This document shows positions 54,881 through 63,484 of a DNA stretch of 64,000 bases, piece after piece (positions within the stretch are counted from its first letter, which is position 1; each line of letters begins with the position of its first letter). The translations under genes were made by a program, and so were the position numbers. Source of the DNA: Alphaproteobacteria bacterium 41-28 (GTDB lineage Bacteria > Pseudomonadota > Alphaproteobacteria > UBA9655). The DNA is taken from positions 1 through 64,000 of the forward strand of contig MKUL01000036.1 of assembly GCA_001897795.1 (NCBI GenBank). Reading direction: 5' to 3'. A model generated the notes under the pieces. That model saw nothing but the letters and a program-made list of their open reading frames with translations. It was not told the origin of the DNA and searched no databases.

Positions 54881-56599
54881 ATGAGGAAGAAAATAACCAA
54901 TCTTTCTGCTGGCACTTTATTTGATACAGTTTTTCCTCGGTCTTTAGCTTTAGTTATAGGACTAACATTTATTTACATAGGATGTGAACAAGCTCGGGGA
55001 GAGACAAGGGAAACTCCGGGACTTCCTATTGCACGCCTTGCACTTCCCTCGATTTTGCCTAATAAAAATGTTGTTTCTCCTACAGGGACTCTTGTTGGAG
55101 AAAAAGTCATCGAACTTGGAATGATGATACAAGAGGCAGAAGGACGCGCGAATTCCATCATCGAATCCCTTCGTGAGGGGTATGAAAAAGCCATAATAGA
55201 AGTCAATCAATATCACTTGATCGTAAGTGAGATTGAAGCCAAGCTTCAACTTGGAACAACCCCGTCAAACCCTAGACTGGTTGAGATGGGAAACTATGCC
55301 CTACAACAATTAGATGAAATCTCTGATACGATTAGCATGTTAGATGGTCTAGCTGCAGGGTTTTCTAAGAGTTCTGAACACATCCTTGTTCTCTCTGCCC
55401 AAATTGAAGATGCTCTTCATGCACCTGGAGCCGTCGACGAAGACCATGCCCACCTTATCTTAATGTCTGACGAGCTTTCGGCAGTGAATGAAGTCATTTC
55501 TCAAAGTCTTGATATCCTTAATGCCAATACGGTGAGACAAAGCCAATGGCTAAGTGCCGAACGCATTCATTTAGCAAACCTTTCCGCAGCAATTGATAAA
55601 GGAAAACTCAGCGTCACCTCTCATGGAAGCGTTCCACAATATCCATTGCCAGTCGTTCTTCCTGAACTACCTTCCCCTCTCATTGATCCTCCTAAAAAAA
55701 AACAAGATCTAAGCCAAATCAAAAGCAAAAAATTGCAAGATAAATTAATCTCAGAGGCGCCCCCTTTTGCACCAATCCATCAAGAGGTACTTGAGGAAAT
55801 AGCTCAATCATCTAAACATGAAACGGCTCTTGCTGCCCCAGTCTCTGAAACGCATGAAAACAAACATCGGGAGATCATCCGCGAAACTCCCCCCCTTGCA
55901 TCTGCTGCTCTCGTTCCCTCTGCACCTGCACATGAAGACATATACCAAGAAGTAGCGCATGAAGCGCCACCCTCTGCACCTGTTTCTCTTGTCCCTGTCC
56001 CTCAAACACATGAAGACATACATCAAGAGGTAGCTCATGAAGCGCCACCGCTTGCCCCTCTGCCTGTTGCTCAAAACACTCACGCTCAGCATGAAAAGGT
56101 TCCTCAGATTTCGACTGTCGAAGCTATCCCAGCTAAGTCTGTAATTCCCCCTTCCCCGCAACCTCCTATTGAACAACCGCTTCCCTTAATTTCCGTCGCG
56201 GCTCATCCTAAAGTTCAACCTCTCTCTGAGGAAATCGTGGCTCATTCTGAGGAAGAAACCACTCCGCTACCTTCTCAAGAACAAAGTAAGCCTTCAGAAA
56301 CGCTTATATCATTTTCTACGGCGGCTAAAGAAAGACCTCCCTTAGCTCATTTAGGTTCCAATCAAGAGGTATGGTCCCAAAAATGGGTATTGGTTTCCTC
56401 AGCAAAAAGAGGGCTTAAAAGCTCTCCAAACGGCTTAGAAATCGTGAATGTTGTGGGAGAAAAGGGACCCTCCGATCGAGGAGAAAAAGTCAAAAGTCTC
56501 CTCATCAAAATGGGCCTTAGACCCGAACAACTTCACGTCATCAATGCCAAAGGCGAAGAGAATCAAGCCGGACAGGTTTACATATTTGGTGGACAGTGA
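54881..56599 (+). CDS. Exported Pro-rich repeat protein, unknown function
   Basis: 572 residues with an N-terminal hydrophobic segment (about 22-38) ending in TFIYIGC, possibly a lipoprotein signal with Cys at 36. The helical region about 60-240 contains heptad-like stretches and could be a coiled coil (EAEGRANSIIESLREGYEKA). The middle (about 270-470) is Pro/Glu/His-rich, with near-repeats of HEDI(Y/H)QEVAHEAPP. The last about 80 residues form a compact domain (KWVLVSSAKRGLKSSPNG to GQVYIFGG) that recalls a periplasmic peptidoglycan- or OmpA-like fold. I do not recognise the family. A GAGG site precedes the ATG. Adjacency to the Tad locus hints at an envelope role, but no evidence ties them. 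Confidence 0.6.
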   Translation: MRKKITNLSAGTLFDTVFPRSLALVIGLTFIYIGCEQARGETRETPGLPIARLALPSILPNKNVVSPTGTLVGEKVIELGMMIQEAEGRANSIIESLREGYEKAIIEVNQYHLIVSEIEAKLQLGTTPSNPRLVEMGNYALQQLDEISDTISMLDGLAAGFSKSSEHILVLSAQIEDALHAPGAVDEDHAHLILMSDELSAVNEVISQSLDILNANTVRQSQWLSAERIHLANLSAAIDKGKLSVTSHGSVPQYPLPVVLPELPSPLIDPPKKKQDLSQIKSKKLQDKLISEAPPFAPIHQEVLEEIAQSSKHETALAAPVSETHENKHREIIRETPPLASAALVPSAPAHEDIYQEVAHEAPPSAPVSLVPVPQTHEDIHQEVAHEAPPLAPLPVAQNTHAQHEKVPQISTVEAIPAKSVIPPSPQPPIEQPLPLISVAAHPKVQPLSEEIVAHSEEETTPLPSQEQSKPSETLISFSTAAKERPPLAHLGSNQEVWSQKWVLVSSAKRGLKSSPNGLEIVNVVGEKGPSDRGEKVKSLLIKMGLRPEQLHVINAKGEENQAGQVYIFGGQ

Positions 56600-56614
56600 G
56601 GGTAAGTTTATGAA

Positions 56615-56660
56615 TTGGTTCCCCTGCTTTCGCAGGGGCCGTAATGATGACTGGGTGCTT
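56615..56660. repeat. Hairpin between convergent genes, repeat-like
   Basis: CCCCTGC-TTTC-GCAGGGG (56621-56638) is a perfect 7-bp stem between the stops at 56599 (plus) and 56685 (minus). Neither side has a T run. The surrounding GGTTCCCCTGCTTTCGCAGG and AATGATGACTGG resemble dispersed GTCATTCCCGC-type repeats. It may serve as a bidirectional 3' end. Confidence 0.4.
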
Positions 56661-56684
56661 GTACCCTTATAGCTTTCTAGATTC

Positions 56685-58229
56685 TTATGCCCCGTACAAA
56701 TAGCGAAACGTCTTTGTAAGCATTCTCTGTAACTGGCCTCTCATTTGTTCAATGGAACGAAGAAAATAAGCCTTAAAATCGTTGACGACGTTAATATGAT
56801 GCTTCAAGTTTGCTCTCATTTCTCTGATTGGCTCAATAGCTCTAGCTCTCGTCATTTTCTGATCTTCTGTGCTTAATTCGTTGAAACCGTCACCTAAAAA
56901 TGGGAAGAGAAAAGAATATAAACTTCTACCGTGTTCATTAGATTCAGATGTTAAGCTGAGAGTTAGAAGAGCTTGAGAAAGATCGAGTTTATCTTCTCCC
57001 AATAGAGCAAGAGCTTTTTCAGTATATTTTAGCAGTTTATTAAATTCTTTCTGCATAACTTTTTGGTCAACGTCCAAAACTGTTGGTTCGAGAAGGTCAA
57101 GATATTTCTTCCACACCATGGACGTATATTTTTCACCATTTATTGTATAATAAATACCATCTGTTTTATAGGGCACCCTTCCTTGGTTGAATGCTAAGGC
57201 CAGCATCTCTATATTTCTACCTGTAGCAGCTCCCGTTTCTTCATAAGGATAGTAAAATTCAACCGGAATTAATAAACCTGGAATGCGACTTAGCTTTTCA
57301 AAAAATTTCCTATACTTGTTCAAAATATCTAAAGCAATTCCAGCACTATTTTCTAAGCATTTATTTTGTGTACTGTCCTTATAAGTTGAAGCATAAACGC
57401 CCTTCAGGTATCCAACATAAGCGATTAGCTCTTCGAATTGTTCAATGTCAATGGGACTAATACTTTCAGCCGGCAAAGATGGGACCTCAGTTTTCTGCCA
57501 CTCCAAAGGAGGATGAGAAAAACGATTATGTAAAAAACACGAGCTGCCACTTGTATCGCCAAAGTGATCATATAGAACATAAGCCTTAGAAGCATATTTT
57601 ACAGCTCTCTTGAACGCTTCCCTTTTTTCAGGAGAAGCCGGTGGTAGACTTTCGAATTTTTCAATATGTATTGTAGCAAGCTTTTGTGTGCTTTTCTTAA
57701 ATCCCATTTTATGGCCCAATATATAATAATGTAGGTAAGTAGGATTAATATTTTCGCTTCTTCCAAGCCTGCGAAGAGCTCTAAGGTCGCCTTGTTTTGC
57801 TGACTCTGCTTGATGCTCTTCATCTTCAAACGAAAGGAGGTGTGCTTTCGTCATTGGATCAAATAAATTTCTTTCTATACCTTCAGTTACTTTAACGCGC
57901 GCCTTTGACCATGACTCTTCACGTTTCGCTAATTTAACGAGAAGCTCCTTTTTGTAGTCTTCATATTCTTCAATTTCATATTCATCGTGCTCTTTTTTGA
58001 TCTGACTATCCACAAATTCAATCTCTTCAGCGATTACATTATAATTTTTAAGAATTTGATAAAGGGCGAAAGGACACATTTGATCAGCAGCAAGATGAAG
58101 GTAATGCTGCGCCCGATCCGTCATTTCTTCACGTGTCAAAGAATCATCTTCAGAAGAGATTCCCCATTTTTTTGTATGCATCAAATATAAAATAAATTGG
58201 GCTTGAGCATCTCCTTTGCTCGCTCGCAT
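56685..58229 (-). CDS. Sel1/TPR-like exported protein, C-terminal part (frameshifted)
   Basis: A 514-residue frame that begins inside a Sel1-type repeat (MRASKGDAQAQFILYLM). The frame is open upstream of this ATG for at least 60 bases (LGHESYPEVVKRVQ in front of it) and overlaps the end of the gene at 58277-58855, which lies in the other frame. Together they look like one ancestral exported protein of about 710 residues. Helical throughout, with more Sel1-like units (AKQGDLRALRRLG, KYTEKALALLG). Without export signal on its own, so the separate product is probably non-functional unless -1 frameshifting occurs. No family for the C-terminal 300 residues. Confidence 0.6.
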   Translation of the reverse strand: MRASKGDAQAQFILYLMHTKKWGISSEDDSLTREEMTDRAQHYLHLAADQMCPFALYQILKNYNVIAEEIEFVDSQIKKEHDEYEIEEYEDYKKELLVKLAKREESWSKARVKVTEGIERNLFDPMTKAHLLSFEDEEHQAESAKQGDLRALRRLGRSENINPTYLHYYILGHKMGFKKSTQKLATIHIEKFESLPPASPEKREAFKRAVKYASKAYVLYDHFGDTSGSSCFLHNRFSHPPLEWQKTEVPSLPAESISPIDIEQFEELIAYVGYLKGVYASTYKDSTQNKCLENSAGIALDILNKYRKFFEKLSRIPGLLIPVEFYYPYEETGAATGRNIEMLALAFNQGRVPYKTDGIYYTINGEKYTSMVWKKYLDLLEPTVLDVDQKVMQKEFNKLLKYTEKALALLGEDKLDLSQALLTLSLTSESNEHGRSLYSFLFPFLGDGFNELSTEDQKMTRARAIEPIREMRANLKHHINVVNDFKAYFLRSIEQMRGQLQRMLTKTFRYLYGA

Positions 58230-58276
58230 TTGAACTCTCTTGACAACTTCTGGATAGCTCTCATGACCTAGACATG

Positions 58277-58855
58277 TCAGTGGGGAAAAGAAGTTTGGGC
58301 AAAACGAGTGAGAAGACTGTTCACGGTCTCTCCCTCAGAAAGAGGAGCCAGATCCCTCTTAACAGTGGTGGAATAGGGGAGCTTCAATGCGGCCATTATG
58401 ATCTTGTCATCAGACCAATTTTCAGGAGATTGGGACATGAGAAGTGTAGCAAAATCTATATCCGTGAGAGTCTCTCTGGGGAAAAAACCCCTAGCAACCA
58501 AATGAAAGAAATGATCTCCCTCCGCTCCAGGCAAAACGCCCGTTTTTGCTGCATCAAGAAGATCCAAAGTTTCCCAAGCCTTTTCAAAACCGGGTTCCCT
58601 TCTAAATTTACTTTTCCTCTGTCCGCCATAGCGAAGGGAAACGTTATGGAGAGCGTCAAAAGTAGCTTCCTTCCCCTCTTTTCCCTCTCCCTCGTCTGTC
58701 CCCTTCTCGGTTTCCTTTTCTTTCTTTTTTTCTGGTTGTTTCTGGCCCTGATATTGAGTGCCTTGAGAATTTTCTTCCTCTTCCATAGACCATGCGGGTT
58801 GGGTCAAAGAGACCATCATACTTATTAAAGCTATGATACTGACTTGCGTTTTCAT
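58277..58855 (-). CDS. Exported protein, N-terminal part of the Sel1-like gene
   Basis: 192 residues with a signal peptide (about 1-23, MKTQVSIIALISMM... ending PAWS), a Glu/Lys/Gly-rich linker (about 24-62) like the KE linker of the protein at 6319-8466, and a globular part (about 65-185) with FEKAWETLDLLDAAKTGVLPG. It ends SFPH-stop. A -1 shift in the run TTCTTTTCCCCAC just before the stop joins it to the following Sel1-like frame at 56685-58229. I therefore read this as the first third of a frameshifted gene. Confidence 0.6.
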   Translation of the reverse strand: MKTQVSIIALISMMVSLTQPAWSMEEEENSQGTQYQGQKQPEKKKEKETEKGTDEGEGKEGKEATFDALHNVSLRYGGQRKSKFRREPGFEKAWETLDLLDAAKTGVLPGAEGDHFFHLVARGFFPRETLTDIDFATLLMSQSPENWSDDKIIMAALKLPYSTTVKRDLAPLSEGETVNSLLTRFAQTSFPH

Positions 58856-59186
58856 TGTTAATACTCCTCTAAAAATTTTAATGTAATATGCATATAATTA
58901 TATTAAATATAATGTAAAGTAAATAATTTTTTATTTGCATTTACCCACCCATCCCACAGATGGGTGAGTAGTTACTTTTAGTTTATACTTATCCTCCCTC
59001 TAAGATGTCTGGATTGCTTCGGAGCAAATCTCCTCGCAAAGGCGGGTACGGGGAGGCCATCATTGCTGTAAAGGTTACGGAATTCGTTGACAAAACTGAT
59101 ATAGAAGAAACTTCTCTTGTCGAGGTGTTAAATTCGAATCCTCTTCTGAATTCTGCTTTTCTGCCATTCTGCAACACTGTTCTCTG
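58856..59186. other. Intergenic region with repeat trace and broken small frame
   Basis: A 6-bp-stem hairpin CCCATC-CCACA-GATGGG lies near 58949-58965. CTGGATTGCTTC at 59009-59020 matches the end of the ctaB element. On the minus strand an ATG at 59167, 20 bases after the rarA stop, starts MAEKQNSEEDSNLTPRQEKF and stops after about 32 codons. A shift at the four-T run (59092-59095) would extend it by about 35 codons. It may be a broken small gene. The promoter of the gene starting at 58855 must lie in the AT-rich part near 58870-58930. Confidence 0.35.
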
Positions 59187-60461
59187 CTACACTGCCTTCT
59201 TCTCTCTTAACTTCTTCCAATACGCAAGCCGCTTTTGGATATCACGCTCGAACCCTCGTTCAACGGGTTCATAGAAAGTCTTCCGTCCCATTTCCTCCGG
59301 AAAATAATCTTGCCCTGAAAATCCTTCAGGCGTGTCATGATCATAAATATACCCTTCCCCATACCCTTCTTTTTTCATCAGTCCTGTCGGTGCATTCAGA
59401 ATGTGTTTTGGGGGCATGAGGGAACCAGAGGTTCTAGCCTCCTTTAGTGCTTGAGGATAGGCCCGGTAAATGGCATTGGATTTGGGAGCCGTTGCTAAAT
59501 AAATCAAGGCTTGCACCAGAGCAAGCTCCCCTTCTGGAGATCCCAAGCGTTCGTAGGCTTCAACTCCGGCGAGCGTCTGAACTAAAGCTTGAGGATCAGC
59601 AAGTCCCACATCTTCTGATGCAAAACGAATCATTCTACGACCAATATAAAGGGGATCTTCTCCCCCCTCCAACATGCGGGCAAACCAGTAAAGAGAAGCG
59701 TCTGGGTCGGATCCTCTTAATGATTTATGGAGAGCACTGATGAGATTATAATGACCTTCCTGAGCCTTGTCATAAAGAGGAGCTCTTTTTGTGACAAGCT
59801 CGGCAACTTCGACCGGTCCAAAAGGATCAGACGGCGTTTCCGCCGAAATAACCTCAACAAGGTTTAAAAGAGCTCGACCATCCCCATCCGCAAGCTCAAT
59901 GAGCAACGTTTTTCCTTCAACTGTCAGGGGCAAAGGCTTTCCCAAATAATCCTCTGCTCGCTTTAAGATTTCTTCCAGATCTTCCGAAGAAAGCCGACGG
60001 AGGCTAAACACCTGACATCGAGACAAAAGAGCGCCGTTTAGCTCAAAGGAAGGATTTTCAGTCGTTGCTCCCACGAGTGTAATGATTCCTTTTTCAACAT
60101 AGGGTAAAAAGCTGTCCTGTTGAGCCTTGTTAAACCGATGAATTTCATCCACAAAAAGAAGGGTTGAGATCCCTTCTTCAAAGGTTTTTTGAGCTCCCTC
60201 AAAAACTTTCCGAAGATCTGCTACGCCAGAGAAAATGGCAGAAAGGGACACAAAAGGCATACCACACGATGTCGCTAATATATGGGCAAGAGTTGTTTTC
60301 CCCGTCCCCGGTGGCCCCCAAAAAATCATGGAATACAGCTGACCCTTTTCAACCATACGAGAGAGAGGTTTGCCCGGACCAATAAGATGGCGTTGTCCAA
60401 CAACTTCCTCAAGAGTTTGTGGTCGCAAGCGTTCAGCAAGCGGAATAGGTTTTTTAGGCAC
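59187..60461 (-). CDS. rarA: Replication-associated recombination protein A
   Basis: A 424-residue AAA+ ATPase (RarA/MgsA/WRNIP1 family) acting at stalled replication forks. It shows MPKKPIPLAERLRPQTLEEVVGQ (in pieces), Walker A GPPGTGKTT (49-57), Walker B LLFVDEIHRF, sensor 1 GATTENPSFELN, and the C-terminal MgsA domain with RGSDPDASLYWFARMLEGGEDPLYI. The GTG start at 60461 shares its last base position with the TAG stop of the Deg protease gene (TAGTG), so the two are coupled. Confidence 0.95.
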   Translation of the reverse strand: MPKKPIPLAERLRPQTLEEVVGQRHLIGPGKPLSRMVEKGQLYSMIFWGPPGTGKTTLAHILATSCGMPFVSLSAIFSGVADLRKVFEGAQKTFEEGISTLLFVDEIHRFNKAQQDSFLPYVEKGIITLVGATTENPSFELNGALLSRCQVFSLRRLSSEDLEEILKRAEDYLGKPLPLTVEGKTLLIELADGDGRALLNLVEVISAETPSDPFGPVEVAELVTKRAPLYDKAQEGHYNLISALHKSLRGSDPDASLYWFARMLEGGEDPLYIGRRMIRFASEDVGLADPQALVQTLAGVEAYERLGSPEGELALVQALIYLATAPKSNAIYRAYPQALKEARTSGSLMPPKHILNAPTGLMKKEGYGEGYIYDHDTPEGFSGQDYFPEEMGRKTFYEPVERGFERDIQKRLAYWKKLREKKAV

Positions 60462-61879
60462 TACCCTCGTACCCGAAAGGTTAATACCCGGTTATCACGG
60501 CGAAAGGTTAGCGTCCATCCATGAGAAGCCTCTTCTAAAAGGTGAACCACGTCCTCTTTTGTTTTAACGTTCTTTTTGTTAATGGATTCTAAGATGTCAC
60601 CCGGTTGAATCCCAAGTTGTGCTGCTGCCCCTTTTTTTGGTACTTCTGTAATCACAACTCCTTGCTGCATAGGATTTAATCCTAGATTGAGAGCTAACGC
60701 GGGTGAGAGAGTCCTAATGCTAGCTCCATGAAGGGGATTTTTCCCTTCAATAGTAAGAGGATCAGCATCTTTTGCAACCATCGGCTCACTCAAGAGAATA
60801 GGAATTTTTTTCTCTTCTCCCTTGCGAAGAATGGTGAGTTCTGCCGTTTTACCAAGAGGAGAAATGCCAATTTGATAGACAAAGGAAGCATCATCATTAA
60901 TTTCGCGACCATCGAGAGCAGCAATAAAATCACCCACCTTCACTCCAGCCTTATCAGCAGGTCCCCCTGGATAAACCCCTTTCACTAAAACGCCATAAGG
61001 ATGCGAAAGGCCTAAAGCATGGGCAGCCTCATCAGTTACGGCTTCAATTTCCAAGCCCGCCCAGGGCCGCAGGATACGCCCCCCATTATTCACACTCTCA
61101 ATCACAGGAATTGCAAGAATTGTTGGAATAGCAAATCCAATCCCCATGGATCCCCCACTCTTTGAATAAATTGCCGTATTAATCCCCACTAAGCGACCAT
61201 CGGTCGTTACCAAAGCTCCTCCCGAATTTCCAGGATTAATAGCTGCATCTGTCTGGATAAAAGACCTGTAATTGCTAATTCCTTCCTGACTACGGGCCAG
61301 GGCTGATATGATACCACTTGTAACCGTCTGCCCCACACCAAAAGGATTTCCAAGGGCCAAAACGATATCCCCAACTTCCAAGTCATCATGAGGACTTACA
61401 GTTAAAAAGGGAAGGTCTTGCCCGTCATCAATTTTAAGAAGAGCAAGATCTGTTCTTTTATCCTTTACAACCAGTTTTGCAACGTACTCTCTCTTATCAG
61501 AAAGGACGACGCGAATCACATCTGCGTTTTCTATAACATGGTTGTTGGTAAGAATAAGACCATCTTTACTTACGATGACGCCTGATCCAAGGGAGTCTTG
61601 TTCACGACCTTCATCTGGGTGGAGGTGTTCAAAAAACTGTTTAAAGAATGGATCTTCCAGAAAGGGAGAAGTGGGATATTCTGCCTTTGCATGTTGAAGA
61701 GCATAGATATTCACAACGGCCGGTGCCACTTTTTTAACAACCGGTGCATAACTCAGGATTCTTTCCTCACGCGTTCGAGGAACGTATTTTGTTTCTTGTT
61801 TAACCTCAAATGTCTCTTTACAAGAAACTATCGCAAAACAACCACATAGAGATAAGAGAGTCAGTATAAAAAATCGCAT
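60461..61879 (-). CDS. degP: Deg/HtrA periplasmic serine endoprotease
   Basis: Do-family protease and chaperone for misfolded envelope proteins; 472 residues from the ATG at 61879, chosen because AAGG lies 6 bases before it (a TTG six codons earlier is open). The signal ends near CFAIVSC, so it may be a lipoprotein. The trypsin-like domain has H114 (LTNNHVIENA), D144 (TDLALLKID) and S219 (NPGNSGGALV). Two PDZ domains follow (about 255-345 and 375-470). The gene is coupled to rarA. DegP, DegQ or DegS cannot be told apart by sequence alone; two PDZ domains favour DegP/DegQ. Confidence 0.94.
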   Translation of the reverse strand: MRFFILTLLSLCGCFAIVSCKETFEVKQETKYVPRTREERILSYAPVVKKVAPAVVNIYALQHAKAEYPTSPFLEDPFFKQFFEHLHPDEGREQDSLGSGVIVSKDGLILTNNHVIENADVIRVVLSDKREYVAKLVVKDKRTDLALLKIDDGQDLPFLTVSPHDDLEVGDIVLALGNPFGVGQTVTSGIISALARSQEGISNYRSFIQTDAAINPGNSGGALVTTDGRLVGINTAIYSKSGGSMGIGFAIPTILAIPVIESVNNGGRILRPWAGLEIEAVTDEAAHALGLSHPYGVLVKGVYPGGPADKAGVKVGDFIAALDGREINDDASFVYQIGISPLGKTAELTILRKGEEKKIPILLSEPMVAKDADPLTIEGKNPLHGASIRTLSPALALNLGLNPMQQGVVITEVPKKGAAAQLGIQPGDILESINKKNVKTKEDVVHLLEEASHGWTLTFRRDNRVLTFRVRG

Positions 61880-61987
61880 GGCCAACCTTATGTTCAATGA
61901 TGGAAGATCTTATAAAGATTACCATAATTGAACATATAATAAAAGAAAAACCTTATTATTGGCCAATTTTATTGTGATAAAAGTCAA

Positions 61988-62296
61988 TCAAAGTTCAGGA
62001 ACCTCAGCATCAAACCACCTTAAAAAACTCGTATTCATTAAGTGTATATTGAGTTCGGCAATAATATTTGTGTAAGTGATGTGCTGAGAAATCACCTTTT
62101 CGATCTCTTCTCGAATATCACTAGCCGTTTGAACAATAAGAATAATTTCAGGTTCTTCTTTGATTTCTCCCTGCCAGCGATAAGCACAAGTCATGGAAAA
62201 CCAATTGGTAGAAACGGCAAGCCGTCTTTCGAGAAGTTCAAAGCTAATCTTTTTAACCTCGTCTTGATTTTTGAGTGTGATGTAATACATTTTCAT
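61988..62296 (-). CDS. cutA: CutA1 divalent cation tolerance protein
   Basis: 102 residues, the usual size for this trimeric ferredoxin-like protein. The central CAYRWQGEIKEEPEIILIVQT matches the diagnostic (S/A)xYRWxGxIxExxExxLIxKT signature (in pieces). The C-terminal half is more divergent than usual: the typical HPYEVPEI segment is replaced by QHITYTNIIAEL, so metal-linked function is uncertain. Single gene between degP and the cupin gene. Confidence 0.8.
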   Translation of the reverse strand: MKMYYITLKNQDEVKKISFELLERRLAVSTNWFSMTCAYRWQGEIKEEPEIILIVQTASDIREEIEKVISQHITYTNIIAELNIHLMNTSFLRWFDAEVPEL

Positions 62297-62478
62297 GAAG
62301 CTACCTTACCCGCCCCTCGCATCTCTGAAAAGCGGGAAAAATGCCTTAACACCTTTCATCAGAGGCTCCTTGAATTCTCATTTCTGCTATTTCTCTTTTT
62401 TCAATAACCAAGTATTGTAAGAAAAAGGTGGTTCAGCCTAATTTAAAAAAAATGGAAAAAATAGAGGAGAATCTTTTG

Positions 62479-62979
62479 ATGAGAACGAAAAGTGGAAAAC
62501 GCAATTTTTTGTTTACTTTAGTAACTGTTGCAATAATACCGACATTATCCTTTGCGGCTGAGGAAAAAAATTCACCTGAAGAGAAAATCAGCCCGGCGAC
62601 TGTTGCGCAGCAACTTTTTAAGAAAGCTCAATCAAATGACAACTGGAAACATGCATTTCTAACTGGGAAATATGCACAAGTTGTGTTCATGAACATCTCA
62701 CCAAATACGGCACCAAAAAATGAAATTGGCCAAGAAAAGCATCCCTTCGATCAAATCATTTTCATTGTAAAAGGGAATGGAAAAGCTGTGTTAAACAAAG
62801 AAACATCAGTGGTTAAAGAGGGTGACATGATTTTTATCCCTGAGGGCACACCGCATAACGTCATTAACACAAGCGAAAAAGAGGAGCTAAAATTAGTAAG
62901 TATTTACTCAGATATGGACATACCTGGTGATGCTACATACAAGAAAAAAGAAGATGAAATAGCTGAACTTGGAGAATGA
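62479..62979 (+). CDS. Exported cupin-domain protein
   Basis: 166 residues from the ATG at 62479 (GGAG nine bases before); the frame is open 17 codons further upstream. A signal peptide (ending PTLSFA) precedes a short charged linker and a single cupin barrel (about 65-150) with conserved features FDQIIFIVKGNGKAVL and EGDMIFIPEGTPHNVINTS (in pieces). The typical metal ligands are reduced: the first motif has HPFDQ in place of HxH, and the second keeps PxGxxH. A small-molecule or sugar-binding role is possible. Periplasmic. Confidence 0.82.
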   Translation: MRTKSGKRNFLFTLVTVAIIPTLSFAAEEKNSPEEKISPATVAQQLFKKAQSNDNWKHAFLTGKYAQVVFMNISPNTAPKNEIGQEKHPFDQIIFIVKGNGKAVLNKETSVVKEGDMIFIPEGTPHNVINTSEKEELKLVSIYSDMDIPGDATYKKKEDEIAELGE

Positions 62980-62992
62980 GGGGGCTCGGTTC

Positions 62993-63139
62993 TTATTCGA
63001 GCCAGTACATTATCAAAACGCCTGCGTCTTGAATATGGTCATACTTTAGGGCATATGAAGCTTCATTAACTTCCTTAAGAAGAAACGTTTGGACTCGGGT
63101 TTTGACGCCAGCAGGGTGAAAGAGGACTTGTGCTTTCAT
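62993..63139 (-). CDS. Short hypothetical protein (48 residues)
   Basis: An open frame starting MKAQVLFHPAGVKTRVQTFL with AGGGAAAA upstream of its ATG. Its composition is protein-like (KEVNEASYALKYDHIQDAG) and it has no membrane segment or export signal. It lies convergent to the cupin gene, 13 bases from its stop. Either a real small gene or a fragment; no family recognised. Confidence 0.35.
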   Translation of the reverse strand: MKAQVLFHPAGVKTRVQTFLLKEVNEASYALKYDHIQDAGVLIMYWLE

Positions 63140-63230
63140 CAGGCATTTTCCCTATGTTTGAATAAGTCATGTTTTAATTATCTATTAATAAAATTATTAT
63201 AGCATAAGCGAATAAAGGGAGAAATTCAGA

Positions 63231-63293
63231 TGGGACGCGTCAAAGACAAATCAATTATTATCACGGGAGGTGCCTCGGGAATAGGCAAAGCCG
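63231..63293 (+). pseudogene. Short-chain dehydrogenase N-terminal fragment
   Basis: With AAAGGGAG before the ATG, it reads MGRVKDKSIIITGGASGIGK, the start of an SDR enzyme with its cofactor motif TG-x3-GIG intact. It then runs into a run of nine C (63294-63302), after which the sequence belongs to something else. Only about 21 codons survive, so this is the 5' remnant of a deleted gene with its ribosome binding site preserved. Confidence 0.75.
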
Positions 63294-63302
63294 CCCCCCC
63301 CC

Positions 63303-63420
63303 ATTTAGATTCAAAAACATTTTCAGAGACATAGATATCATAGTGTGTGTCAACGCTTCCTGAATAATAAACAACGAGATCACCTTCTTTAGGCTGTTTA
63401 GTAACAGAAAAGTATTTCCG
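63303..63420 (-). pseudogene. Internal fragment of an unidentified protein gene
   Basis: On the minus strand the frame reads KYFSVTKQPKEGDLVVYYSG followed by THYDIYVSENVFESKWG, then meets the same C9 tract (G9 on this strand). The text looks like the middle of a real protein, reminiscent of small exported hydrolase-like folds with a GDLVVYY strand. It has no start codon of its own and abuts the rpsI terminator, so it is a gene fragment. Reading on upstream into rpsI in the same frame gives an apparent ORF that is only a shadow. Confidence 0.5.
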
Positions 63421-63429
63421 CAAAATTAA

Positions 63430-63459
63430 ACAAAAAAGGGAAGCTTCAGCTTCCCTTTT
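63430..63459 (-). terminator. Intrinsic terminator of rpsI
   Basis: AAAAGGGAAGC-TTCA-GCTTCCCTTTT (63434-63459) is an 11-bp stem. On the minus strand it is followed by TTG and further T-rich sequence; the U run overlaps the stem base. It lies 26 bases after the rpsI stop. Confidence 0.8.
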
Positions 63460-63484
63460 CCATAAAAAAACATAATCCCAAAAA

